From DAIMFL01 sp964372215 (GTDB taxonomy: Bacteria > Pseudomonadota > Alphaproteobacteria > Dongiales > Dongiaceae), in assembly GCA_964372215.1 (NCBI GenBank), contig CAYJQC010000006.1, positions 62,001 through 126,000 on the forward strand: DNA of 64,000 bases, read 5' to 3'. Made by a program: the position numbers and the translations under genes. Below the pieces are notes generated by a model. It saw only the letters and a list, made by a program, of their open reading frames with translations, was not told where the DNA came from and ran no database searches. This document shows, one piece after another, positions 15,920 to 23,778 of this stretch (position 1 is the first letter of the stretch; each line of letters begins with the position of its first letter).

Positions 15920-16678
15920 TCATCGCGAGAGCACCTTGTCGACCCAGCGCAGCAGCGGGTTGGCGATCTCGCCGTTGGCGGGCGCGTCGCCGGTGTCGAG
16001 GCGGGCGGCCGCGCCGGTGCATCCCGTGCTGTCCTGCCGGCTGCGCGGTGGCAGGTACTTGTTGGTCGGGCGATAGCCCATCTCCGGCATCAGGTCGTAG
16101 CCGCCGCGCGTCGCGACCAGCTTCGATACATCCGACTCCGGGTCGCCGAGGTCGCCGAAATGCCGCGCGCTCACCGGGCAGGTGGAGACGCAGGCCGGCA
16201 CCCGGTCCGCCTCCTCCAGGTTCTCGTTGTAGATCTTGTCGACGCAGAGCGTGCATTTCTTCATCACGCCGACGTCGTAGTCATATTCCCGCGCGCCGTA
16301 GGGGCAGGCCCAACTGCACAGCTTGCAGCCGATGCAGATGTCCTCGTTGACCAGGACGATGCCGTCTTCCGCGCGCTTGTACGACGCGCCGGTCGGGCAG
16401 ACGGTGACGCAGTCCGGCTCGGCGCAATGCAGGCAGGAACGCGGGAAATGCACCGTGCGCCCGGCGGCGCCGTCGCCGGCCTCGAAGCTGTGGATGCGGT
16501 TGAACCAGACGCCGACGGGATCGGCGCCGTAGGGCATCAGGTCGGTCAAGGGCGCCATGTGGCCGCCCGAGTTCCATTCCTTGCAGTTGACGGCACAGGC
16601 ATGGCAGCCGACGCAGATGTCGAGATCGATGACGAGGCCGAGCTGCCTCGGCGGGGTGGTGGTCGGGAGGGAGGTCAC
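15920..16678 (-). CDS. soeB: Four-cluster ferredoxin subunit (SoeB/DmsB type)
   Basis: The 252-residue cytoplasmic subunit carries sixteen cysteines in four 4Fe-4S groups: CVGCHACAVNC (residues 22-32), CLHCAEPDCVTVC, CIGCKLCSWAC and CTLC...CVSTC. This is typical of DmsB/NrfC/SoeB electron-transfer subunits. A GTG at 16678 is taken as the start, with a purine-poor leader. The longer open frame upstream runs through a repeat and has no ferredoxin sequence. A C-terminal tail of about 60 residues after the last cluster is Arg/Gly-rich. It shuttles electrons from the molybdenum subunit to the anchor. Confidence 0.88.
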   Translation of the reverse strand: MTSLPTTTPPRQLGLVIDLDICVGCHACAVNCKEWNSGGHMAPLTDLMPYGADPVGVWFNRIHSFEAGDGAAGRTVHFPRSCLHCAEPDCVTVCPTGASYKRAEDGIVLVNEDICIGCKLCSWACPYGAREYDYDVGVMKKCTLCVDKIYNENLEEADRVPACVSTCPVSARHFGDLGDPESDVSKLVATRGGYDLMPEMGYRPTNKYLPPRSRQDSTGCTGAAARLDTGDAPANGEIANPLLRWVDKVLSR

Positions 16679-16709
16679 CGATGTACCCCCTGCTGGCTTG
16701 GTGCGTCGG

Positions 16710-16814
16710 TCACCCCCCACCCCGACCCTCCCCCACAAGGGGGGAGGGGATTCCATCGTGGCGTCGCGCCGCTTCCCCCTCCCCCTCGATGGGGGAGGGT
16801 CGGGGTGGGGGTGA
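16710..16814. repeat. Large REP-like inverted repeat between soeB and soeA
   Basis: The left arm (16710-16735, TCACCCCCCACCCCGACC and onward) is complementary to the right arm (16790-16814, ending GGGTCGGGGTGGGGGTGA), apart from one extra C. An internal hairpin of CCCTCCCCC-type runs lies between them. It would form a very stable stem in the soeA-soeB transcript. Confidence 0.7.
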
Positions 16815-16841
16815 GATGCAGCGCGCGATCCAACAGGCGAA

Positions 16842-19748
16842 TCATCGCCCGTCCGCCCGCCGGCCGCGGAAGCCGGCGCCGTAGCGCAGCACGCCGGGGT
16901 TCGGCTTGTGTCCCGGCAGTGGCGACAGGGTCGGCAGCATCGGCTCGGTGGTGCCCGCACCCACCGTCGCCTTCTCGATCCGCACCTTGAGGTCGTACCA
17001 GGCGGCCTGGCCGGTCACCGGATCCGAATTGGCATAGCGATAGCCGTCTTCTCGCGCCGGCAGCAGCTCGGAGATCACGTGGTTGAGCAGGAAGCCGCGT
17101 GTCGCTTCCGGCGCGTCGTGGTCGAGATGCCAGGCGCCGCGCCGCTTGCCGATGGCGTTCCAGGTCCACACCGTGTCGGGGCTCACGCCCTCCATCGGCT
17201 GGATCTGTGCCTTGACCCGGCCGTGATGGCTGACGACCCAGACCCAGTCGTCGGCACCGAGGCCGAGCCGCTCCGCCGTCTCGCGGTTGATGAACAGCCG
17301 GTTGGCGGCATGGATCTGCCGCAGCCAGGCGTTCTGCGAGCCCCAGCTGTGATACATCGCCATCGGCCGCTGGGTGATGGCGTGCATCGGGAACTCGGTC
17401 GCCGACACCGCGTCTTCCTCGAACGGCGGATACCAAATCGGCAGCGGGTCGAAATGCGCCGCGATGCGCGCGCGCTCCCGCTCCGGCGGCTGCACGGCCC
17501 CGTGTCCCTGGGCTGCCAGGCGGAAGCGCTGCAAGGGCTCGCTGTAGAGCTGCATGACGATCTGGTCGGGCTTGTCGATGAAGCCCATGGTCATCGCCCA
17601 GTCGAGATAGGCCCTGTTGGCGTGGCGGTAGTAGCGCTGCTCCGGCGCCAGCTCGTGGCGCCAGTGGCAGCCATTTGCCTTGTAGCGGTCGAGCTGGTCC
17701 GGGTTGGGCGCGCCGGTGCCGATGGCGCTGCCGTCGGCGCCGCGCCAGCCGGCCAGCATGCCGATGCCGGGCTTGCGCTCGTGATTGACCATGTAGTCGG
17801 CGTAGCCGCCGGGATATTTCGCGCTGCCGTTTGCATTGACCAGGCCGGGCAGGCCGAGCCTGGCGCCGAGATCGATCAGCACGTCCTGGAACGGCCGCAC
17901 GTCGCGGTCGGGCGCGATCACCGGCTGGCGAATCGCGTCGGCCACGCCCTCGGCATCGCAGATCGGCCGGTCGAGCAGCGAGATGCAGTCGTGGCGCTCG
18001 AGATAGGTGGTGTCGGGCAGGATGAGATCCGCATAGGACACCATCTCCGAGGCATAGGCATCGGCGTAGATGATGTGCGGAATTTTGTACGCGCCGGTTT
18101 CCGCGTCCTTGTCGGTCAGCATGTCGATGACGCCCGACGTGTTCATGGTCGAGTTCCAGCTCATGTTGGCCATGAACATGAACAGCGTGTCGATCTTGTA
18201 CGGGTCGCCCTTCCAGGCGTTGGTGATGACCATGTGCATGAGGCCATGGGCGGCGACCGGCGCCTCCCAGGAATAGGCCTTGTCGATGCGCCGCGGGCTG
18301 CCGTCTATGTCGAGCAGCAGGTCCTCCGGCCCCATGGGGAAGCCGAGCGGCGGGCCGGCCAGGGGCTGGCCCGGATTGACCTGGCCGGGCTTGCCGGCCG
18401 GCTTCTGCGGCGGCGGGCAGGGGCGCGGGAAGGGCGGCTTGTAGCGGAAGCCCCCCGGGCAGTCGATCGAGCCCAGCAGCATCTGCAGCAAATGGATCGC
18501 GCGGCAGGTATGGAAGCCGTTGGAATGGGCCGAGATGCCGCGCATGGCATGCATGGCGACCGGCCGTCCGGTCACCGTCTGGTGCCGCCGCCCGGCCCAG
18601 TCGGTCCAGGGGATGTCGAGGGTGATCTCCTGCTCGAAGGCGGCGTGGGCCAGCTCGGCGGCGATCCGCCGGATGGTGTCGGCCGGCACGCCGGTCCGCT
18701 CCGCCACCGCATCCGGCGCGTATTGCGGATCGAGATAGCGCGTCGCCATGAGCTCGAAGGCGGGCACCGCCTTGCGGCCGTCGGGCAGGGTCACCTGGCC
18801 GACCAGGGCCGGCGTCACGTCGGGCAGCAGCGCATTGACGGCCGTGCCGCGGGCCGTGTCCCAGGCCAGCGGGTTGCCGGCGCCGTCCCGCGCGAACAGC
18901 CCGTCCTCCGGCCCGCCGGCGTCGCGGATCACCAGCCAGGGCGCGTTTGAGTACCGCACCAGGAAGCCGAGATCGATCTTGTCGGCCTCGAGCAGTTCGT
19001 GCACCAGGGCGAGGACGAACAGACCATCGCTGCCGGGCCTGATCCCGATCCATTCGTCGGCGATGGCGGAATAGCCGGTGCGGACCGGGTTGACCGAGAC
19101 GAACTTGGCGGGGGTCGCGCTGCCGCTACGGCCCTTCAGCTTGCCGAGACCGATCTTGATCGGATTCGAGTCGTGATCCTCGGCGACGCCGAACATCATG
19201 AAATAGCGGGCGCGTTCCCAGTCCGGCTCGCCGAACTCCCAGAACGAGCCGCCGATGGTGTAGAGCCCGGCCGCCGCCATGTTGACCGAGCAGAACCCGC
19301 CATGGGCGGCGTAGTTGGGGGTGCCGAACTGGCTGGCCCACCAGCCGGTCAGGGCCTGGCTCTGGTCGCGGCCGGTGAAGAAGGCGAGGCGCTTCGGGTC
19401 GCTGCGGCGGATGTCGCCCAGCCACTTGCCGGCGATCGCCAGCGCCTCGTCCCATTCGATCTCGACGAACTCGCCGGCGCCGCGCTCGCCGACCCGCTTC
19501 AAGGGCTTGGTCAGCCGGGCCGGGGAATAGTGATTCATGATCCCGGCGGAACCCTTGGCGCACAGCACGCCCTTGTTCACCGGGTGGTCGCGGTTGCCCT
19601 CGATGTAGCGGATCCGGCCGTCCTTCAGGTGCACCTTGATGCCGCAGCGGCAGGCGCACATGTAGCAGGTCGTGAACGCCACCCGGTCATGGACCGGCGG
19701 CGAGGTTTCGACCGCTTCCTCGATGGTGGCAAAGGGGTTTCTGGACAT
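16842..19748 (-). CDS. soeA: Molybdopterin oxidoreductase, SoeA-type sulfite dehydrogenase
   Basis: The 968-residue catalytic subunit belongs to the DMSO-reductase superfamily. An N-terminal 4Fe-4S motif uses C28, C31, C35 and C63 (CYMCACRCG ... VLCAKGSAG), followed by molybdopterin-binding domains and a C-terminal MGD-binding beta-barrel domain. No twin-arginine leader precedes it, which agrees with the cytoplasmic SoeA enzymes and differs from periplasmic DmsA. The length matches SoeA (about 970). The ATG at 19748 (MSRNPFATIEE) fits the conserved N-terminus. SoeABC oxidises sulfite to sulfate and reduces quinone. Polysulfide or thiosulfate reductase activity is a less likely alternative. 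Confidence 0.82.
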   Translation of the reverse strand: MSRNPFATIEEAVETSPPVHDRVAFTTCYMCACRCGIKVHLKDGRIRYIEGNRDHPVNKGVLCAKGSAGIMNHYSPARLTKPLKRVGERGAGEFVEIEWDEALAIAGKWLGDIRRSDPKRLAFFTGRDQSQALTGWWASQFGTPNYAAHGGFCSVNMAAAGLYTIGGSFWEFGEPDWERARYFMMFGVAEDHDSNPIKIGLGKLKGRSGSATPAKFVSVNPVRTGYSAIADEWIGIRPGSDGLFVLALVHELLEADKIDLGFLVRYSNAPWLVIRDAGGPEDGLFARDGAGNPLAWDTARGTAVNALLPDVTPALVGQVTLPDGRKAVPAFELMATRYLDPQYAPDAVAERTGVPADTIRRIAAELAHAAFEQEITLDIPWTDWAGRRHQTVTGRPVAMHAMRGISAHSNGFHTCRAIHLLQMLLGSIDCPGGFRYKPPFPRPCPPPQKPAGKPGQVNPGQPLAGPPLGFPMGPEDLLLDIDGSPRRIDKAYSWEAPVAAHGLMHMVITNAWKGDPYKIDTLFMFMANMSWNSTMNTSGVIDMLTDKDAETGAYKIPHIIYADAYASEMVSYADLILPDTTYLERHDCISLLDRPICDAEGVADAIRQPVIAPDRDVRPFQDVLIDLGARLGLPGLVNANGSAKYPGGYADYMVNHERKPGIGMLAGWRGADGSAIGTGAPNPDQLDRYKANGCHWRHELAPEQRYYRHANRAYLDWAMTMGFIDKPDQIVMQLYSEPLQRFRLAAQGHGAVQPPERERARIAAHFDPLPIWYPPFEEDAVSATEFPMHAITQRPMAMYHSWGSQNAWLRQIHAANRLFINRETAERLGLGADDWVWVVSHHGRVKAQIQPMEGVSPDTVWTWNAIGKRRGAWHLDHDAPEATRGFLLNHVISELLPAREDGYRYANSDPVTGQAAWYDLKVRIEKATVGAGTTEPMLPTLSPLPGHKPNPGVLRYGAGFRGRRADGR

Positions 19749-19901
19749 GGCTTCCGGCGACGGCCTGGGACTCGGCTTTCTGATGGTCCGGAGGATGCCC
19801 CGCCCACCCTCCCTCGGTAAAGCGCGGCCGACTCCCGGTCCAGGGCCAGTTGACCGCTTTCGCTTGAGCCAGCGCGGGTTAGCGGCGATTCCGGCGGGCG
19901 A

Positions 19902-19931
19902 TTGAAGGCCACCGCCGGCTCCCCGTAGACT
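19902..19931 (+). promoter_or_regulatory. Candidate sigma-70 promoter for the beta-amino acid operon
   Basis: TTGAAG (19902-19907) and TAGACT (19926-19931) are separated by 18 bp and lie 52 bp upstream of the ATG at 19984. This is a fair match to a housekeeping promoter in an otherwise very GC-rich stretch. The 235-bp divergent region also serves soeA; no regulator site is evident. Confidence 0.4.
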
Positions 19932-19983
19932 GGTCCCGGGAACCGGCCGCAAACCGATGCGGTGCGGGCACCAGGGGGACGCG

Positions 19984-20421
19984 ATGACCGACCATCGGCT
20001 GCAGGACTACGTTGCCACCGTCGAGACCCGGGTCGACAGCCACTATCCCAACCAGGTGGTCTCCCTCGGCACCATCATGGAGCTGTTCGGCATGGCCGGC
20101 GGCAAGCTCGCCTACATGCTCGACGGCGATGCCGGGCTGATGCGCGCCTACGACAATGTCGAGTTCATGGCGCCGGCCTATCAGGGCGACTATCTCAAGG
20201 TGACCGCCATGCTGCTCTCGGTCGGCAACACCTCGCGCCGGCGGCTCTACGAGGCCCATGTGGTCGCCCGCTGCCATGGCATCGGCAGCGAGCCGTCGCA
20301 CGGCGCGATGGTCGACCCACCGCTGCTGATCGCGCGCGCCACCGGCACCGCGGTGACCCCGCTCGAGTTCCAGCGCCTGACCCCGGACGAGCTCAAGGGC
20401 AAGCCGCGCACCACCGCGTGA
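19984..20421 (+). CDS. Hot-dog fold CoA ammonia-lyase (beta-alanyl/3-aminobutyryl-CoA type)
   Basis: The 145-residue protein has a single hot-dog domain. Its order of motifs matches beta-alanyl-CoA and 3-aminobutyryl-CoA ammonia-lyases: SHYPNQVVSLGTIMELFG, LDGDAGLMRAYDNVEFMAP, QGDYLKV, VGNTSRRRLYEA, and PPLLIARATGT near the C-terminus. Those enzymes remove ammonia from a beta-aminoacyl-CoA to give an enoyl-CoA. The ATG at 19984 follows an AGGGGGAC site. The stop overlaps the GTG of the acyl-CoA synthetase gene, so translation is coupled. An ordinary acyl-CoA thioesterase or dehydratase is the alternative reading. Confidence 0.7.
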   Translation: MTDHRLQDYVATVETRVDSHYPNQVVSLGTIMELFGMAGGKLAYMLDGDAGLMRAYDNVEFMAPAYQGDYLKVTAMLLSVGNTSRRRLYEAHVVARCHGIGSEPSHGAMVDPPLLIARATGTAVTPLEFQRLTPDELKGKPRTTA

Positions 20422-20429
20422 GCCCGGCC

Positions 20430-22478
20430 ATGGACCGGCTGTTCGCGCCGCGCGGCGTCGCCTTCGTCGGCGTGTCCGAGGATCTGGCCAAGTATGGCGG
20501 GCGTTGCATCCGCTATTGCCTCGACGGCGGCTATGCCGGCGGCGTCCATCCGGTGAACCCGAAATACGACCGTGTGTTCGGCCTTCCCTGCGTGCCCGAT
20601 CTCCGGGCGGTGGACGGCACGGTGGACGTGGTGGTCGCCCTGGTCGGCCCGGCGCGTCTGCCGGCACTGCACGACGCCGCCCACGCGATCGGCGCCGCCT
20701 ACCTGATCGCCATCGGCGGACTTGGTGACAACGCCGCGGAGCTCGTCGCGGCGGCCCGCGCGCGCGGCCCGCGCATCGTCGGGCCCGATTGCGTCGGCGT
20801 CGTCGCGCCCCATGCCCGCCTCGCCATGTCGATATCCAGCGTGCTGCCGGCGGGGCTGCCCAGGGCCGGCCGCGTCGCGCTCATCTCCCAGAGCGGCGGC
20901 ATGCTGGGCGCGGCGATGGATCGCGCGCGCCGCAGCGGCGCCGGCTTCTCGGCGCTGGTGTCCTGCGGCGGCGAGGCCGACCTGACGATCTGCGATTATC
21001 TCGAGCATCTGATCGGCGATCCCGCGACCGGCGCCATCGCGATCTACTCCGAGGGCATCGACGACTGGCCGCGCTTCTTCGCGGCGGCCGAGCGGGCGCG
21101 CGATGCCGACAAGCCGATCCTGCTGTTGAAGGCCGGGCGGTCGGAAGCCGGGCAGCAGGCAGCGCTGTCCCATAGCGGCCGCCTGGCGAGCGACCGCGAG
21201 GTGCTGGAGGCGGCGTGCCGCCGCCACGGCGTGCTCCTGGCCGACGATCTCGACGACCTGCATGTGACCGCCGAGGCGCTGGCGCGCTTCCGCGTCGCGC
21301 CGGGCAGCGGCGTCGGCGCGGTCTCGACCTCTGGCGGCTACGCGGTCGCGGTAGGCGACGCGCTGAGCGCGGCGCGGCTTTGCGTGCCGGCGCTGGCGCC
21401 GACGACGGCGGCGCGCATCCGCCGCGAGGTGGCGCAGCCGCGGCCCGCCAATCCACTCGACGCCGCCGCGCGCGGCGCGCCGGGGCAGGAGGCGGCCGAT
21501 GTGCGTCGCGCCCTGGCGGCACTCGCCGACGATCCCGGAATCGGCGCGACACTCTATGCCGAGACCACGCTGCTCGACATGGACAGCCTGGTGCCGGCAC
21601 TGCTGGACCACGCGCGCGCGACAGCGAAGCCCCATCTCACCTGCTGGCAGTCCGGCCCGACGGTGGACGGTGTCATCGCGAAGCTCCAGGCCGGCGGCGG
21701 TTTCGCCGTGACCGATCTGCGCCAGGCGACCGCGGCGCTGAAGGCGCTCTACGATCGGGCTGCGCTCGCTGCCGCGCCAGGTGTCGAGACGCAGCCACGA
21801 TCGTTCGGCGCCGACCGGATGAAGAATCTGCCGTCGGGCGCGCTCGGCGACTGCGAGGCCGGGGCATTGCTCGCCGACTACGGCATCGCGTTGATCGAGT
21901 CGGTGGAGGTTGCGTCCGGCGGCGCCCCGGCAGCCGCTGCCGGGCGGCTCGGCTTCCCGGTGGCGCTCAAGGGCGTGGTGCCTGGCGTGCATCACAAGAC
22001 CGAGCACGACCTGGTCCGGCTCGGCCTGGCCGACGCCGCGGCGGTGGCGGACGCGGCGCGCGAGCTGGCGGCGCGCACGCCCGGTCTCTCCGGGTATGTG
22101 CTGCAGCCCATGGCCGGCGGCGTCGAGTTCATCGTCGGCGTGAAATCGGATCCGGCGATCGGCCCCGCGGTGCTGCTCGGCTTCGGCGGCGTCCTGGCCG
22201 AGGCGATGGCGCGCCGCGCCGTGGAACTGGCGCCGCTCGACGCCCGCGTCGCCGATGCCATGATCGACGCGGTCGACGCCCGGGGCGTGCTCGCCGGCTA
22301 CCGCACCGGCAGAAGTCTCGCCCGATCGGCGCTGCGCGATTTGCTGGTGGCGCTCGGCCGCCTGGCCTGGGAACAGCGGGCGCGGCTCGCCGAGATCGAT
22401 CTCAACCCGGTCATCGTCGACGCGGCGCGCGCCGTCGCCGTCGATGCGCTGGTGGTGCTGCGCGAGGGGGGAACATGA
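20430..22478 (+). CDS. ADP-forming acyl-CoA synthetase
   Basis: The 682-residue protein combines a CoA-binding Rossmann domain (PRGVAFVGVSEDLAKYGGR near the start), succinyl-CoA-ligase-like domains (ISQSGGMLG; the phosphohistidine segment AALSHSGRLASD) and an ATP-grasp domain (GFPVALKGVVPGVHHKTEHD, then EIDLNPVIV). It would activate an acid to its CoA thioester with ATP, releasing ADP. An alternative GTG start at 20418 overlaps the previous stop. The 3' end overlaps the peptidase start by 4 bp. Within this operon the likely substrate is a beta-amino acid, which is an inference. Confidence 0.82.
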   Translation: MDRLFAPRGVAFVGVSEDLAKYGGRCIRYCLDGGYAGGVHPVNPKYDRVFGLPCVPDLRAVDGTVDVVVALVGPARLPALHDAAHAIGAAYLIAIGGLGDNAAELVAAARARGPRIVGPDCVGVVAPHARLAMSISSVLPAGLPRAGRVALISQSGGMLGAAMDRARRSGAGFSALVSCGGEADLTICDYLEHLIGDPATGAIAIYSEGIDDWPRFFAAAERARDADKPILLLKAGRSEAGQQAALSHSGRLASDREVLEAACRRHGVLLADDLDDLHVTAEALARFRVAPGSGVGAVSTSGGYAVAVGDALSAARLCVPALAPTTAARIRREVAQPRPANPLDAAARGAPGQEAADVRRALAALADDPGIGATLYAETTLLDMDSLVPALLDHARATAKPHLTCWQSGPTVDGVIAKLQAGGGFAVTDLRQATAALKALYDRAALAAAPGVETQPRSFGADRMKNLPSGALGDCEAGALLADYGIALIESVEVASGGAPAAAAGRLGFPVALKGVVPGVHHKTEHDLVRLGLADAAAVADAARELAARTPGLSGYVLQPMAGGVEFIVGVKSDPAIGPAVLLGFGGVLAEAMARRAVELAPLDARVADAMIDAVDARGVLAGYRTGRSLARSALRDLLVALGRLAWEQRARLAEIDLNPVIVDAARAVAVDALVVLREGGT

Positions 22479-23602
22479 GCGTCAATCCGCAGAACGAGAC
22501 GCCTGCCGGACGGCCGCGCGCCCGCGCCCTGGGGGTGCCGTTCGACGGCATGCCGGGGCCGATGAACGCCATCACCGACGTCGTCGGGCTGGAGGTCGGC
22601 TACGCCACGATCATCACGGGCGAGGGCAGGCTGGTGGTGGGCGCGGGGCCGGTCCGGACCGGCGTCACCGCAATCCTGCCGCGCGGTCGCGCCGGGGTCA
22701 TGGACCCCTGCTTCGCCGGCTATCACGACCTCAATCCCTGGGGCGAGCTCACCGGCTGCCACCGCATCGACGGCGCCGGCCTGGTCGGCGGTCCCATCAC
22801 CATCACCAACTCCATGTCGGTCGGGACGGTGCGCGACGCCGCCGCGCGCTGGCTCGCCGACGGCCGCGACCAGGAGCGGCTGATGGATCTCATGGGCCTG
22901 TCGATCCGCGTCACCGGCGAGACCTATGACGGGCATCTCAACGACATCGTCGGCCAGCACGTGACCCCCGAGCACGTGGTCGCGGCAATCGAGTCCGCCC
23001 GCGGCGGCGCGCTCGAGCTGGGCAGCGTCGGCGGCGGCACCGGCATGATCGCCTACGAGTTCAAGGGCGGCTCGGGCAGCGCCTCGCGCCTCGTCGCGAC
23101 CGCCGCCGGGCCGTATGTCCTCGGGGTCTTCGTCCAGGCCAATCACGGCCTGCGCCGCGATCTGCTGGTCGCCGGCATGCCCATCGGCAAGCACCTGGCC
23201 GAGGGGCAGGTGTGGACGAAGGAATCGGGCTCGATCATCGCGGTGGCGGCGACCGACGCGCCGCTGCTGCCGCAACAGCTGAAGCGCCTCGCCCAGCGCG
23301 TCGGACTCGGCATCGGCCGCACCGGCGCGGTGGCGCGCAACGGCTCGGGCGACATGTCCCTGGCGCTCTCCACCGGCAATCCCGGCACCCTCGCCGCCAC
23401 CGAGGGCTTGCGCCGGGCCGAGTTCCTGCACGACGTCCATATCGATCCGCTGTTCGAGGCCGCGATCCAGGCGGCGGAAGAGGCGGTGATCGACGCCATG
23501 GTCTGCAACGAGACCATGGTGGGGCGCGACGGCCACGTGGTGCGGGCGCTGCCCCATGACGGGCTGCGCGAGACCTTGCGGCACTACAACCGGCTGATCT
23601 GA
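22475..23602 (+). CDS. DmpA/BapA-type aminopeptidase (P1 family)
   Basis: The 375-residue protein is an Ntn-type self-cleaving hydrolase of the DmpA/BapA family. The cleavage site is seen as RNG-SGDM, making Ser291 the new N-terminal nucleophile of the small subunit. Upstream are the conserved VGLEVGYATI, NPWGELTG, TNSMSVGTVRDA and GSVGGGTGMIAYEFKGG blocks. Family members remove N-terminal beta-alanine and other beta-amino acids or D-amino acids from peptides and amides. No signal peptide is present. Its ATG overlaps the stop of the acyl-CoA synthetase gene, tying it to that pathway. Confidence 0.85.
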   Translation: MSVNPQNETPAGRPRARALGVPFDGMPGPMNAITDVVGLEVGYATIITGEGRLVVGAGPVRTGVTAILPRGRAGVMDPCFAGYHDLNPWGELTGCHRIDGAGLVGGPITITNSMSVGTVRDAAARWLADGRDQERLMDLMGLSIRVTGETYDGHLNDIVGQHVTPEHVVAAIESARGGALELGSVGGGTGMIAYEFKGGSGSASRLVATAAGPYVLGVFVQANHGLRRDLLVAGMPIGKHLAEGQVWTKESGSIIAVAATDAPLLPQQLKRLAQRVGLGIGRTGAVARNGSGDMSLALSTGNPGTLAATEGLRRAEFLHDVHIDPLFEAAIQAAEEAVIDAMVCNETMVGRDGHVVRALPHDGLRETLRHYNRLI

Positions 23603-23658
23603 GCGTTTCAGGGGGGCCGCGCCGCGGCAAACCGCCGCCCGCACCTGTGGCCTATTAG

Positions 23659-23686
23659 TATTGCAACTCATTCGCATTTGCACTAA
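23659..23686. promoter_or_regulatory. Fur-family box upstream of the imelysin operon
   Basis: An AT-rich partial palindrome (23661-23682) begins TTGCAACTCATTC and ends GCATTTGCA, about 95 bp before the first imelysin gene. Alphaproteobacterial Fur/Mur sites have TGCAA...TTGCA half-sites of this kind. The cluster it precedes is iron-regulated in other bacteria, so iron-dependent repression is the likely reading. Confidence 0.5.
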
Positions 23687-23778
23687 GGTCCGGCTCGATT
23701 TGCGCCGCGGACCGCGCCGTCCGGTCCGCTGCCCGGGCCCGACATTTCCGGATCCCGAGCGCTCCGAGGGAGGATTTC

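Noticed and set aside
4593..19748. A complete taurine-degradation cluster
   Set aside because: The key sulfoacetaldehyde acetyltransferase Xsc and a phosphotransacetylase are absent, and the candidate parts lie in separate transcription units. Only a possible link is reported.
14784..19748. Annotation as DMSO reductase DmsABC
   Set aside because: The catalytic subunit lacks a twin-arginine signal and a TSUP exporter follows, which favours cytoplasmic sulfite dehydrogenase.
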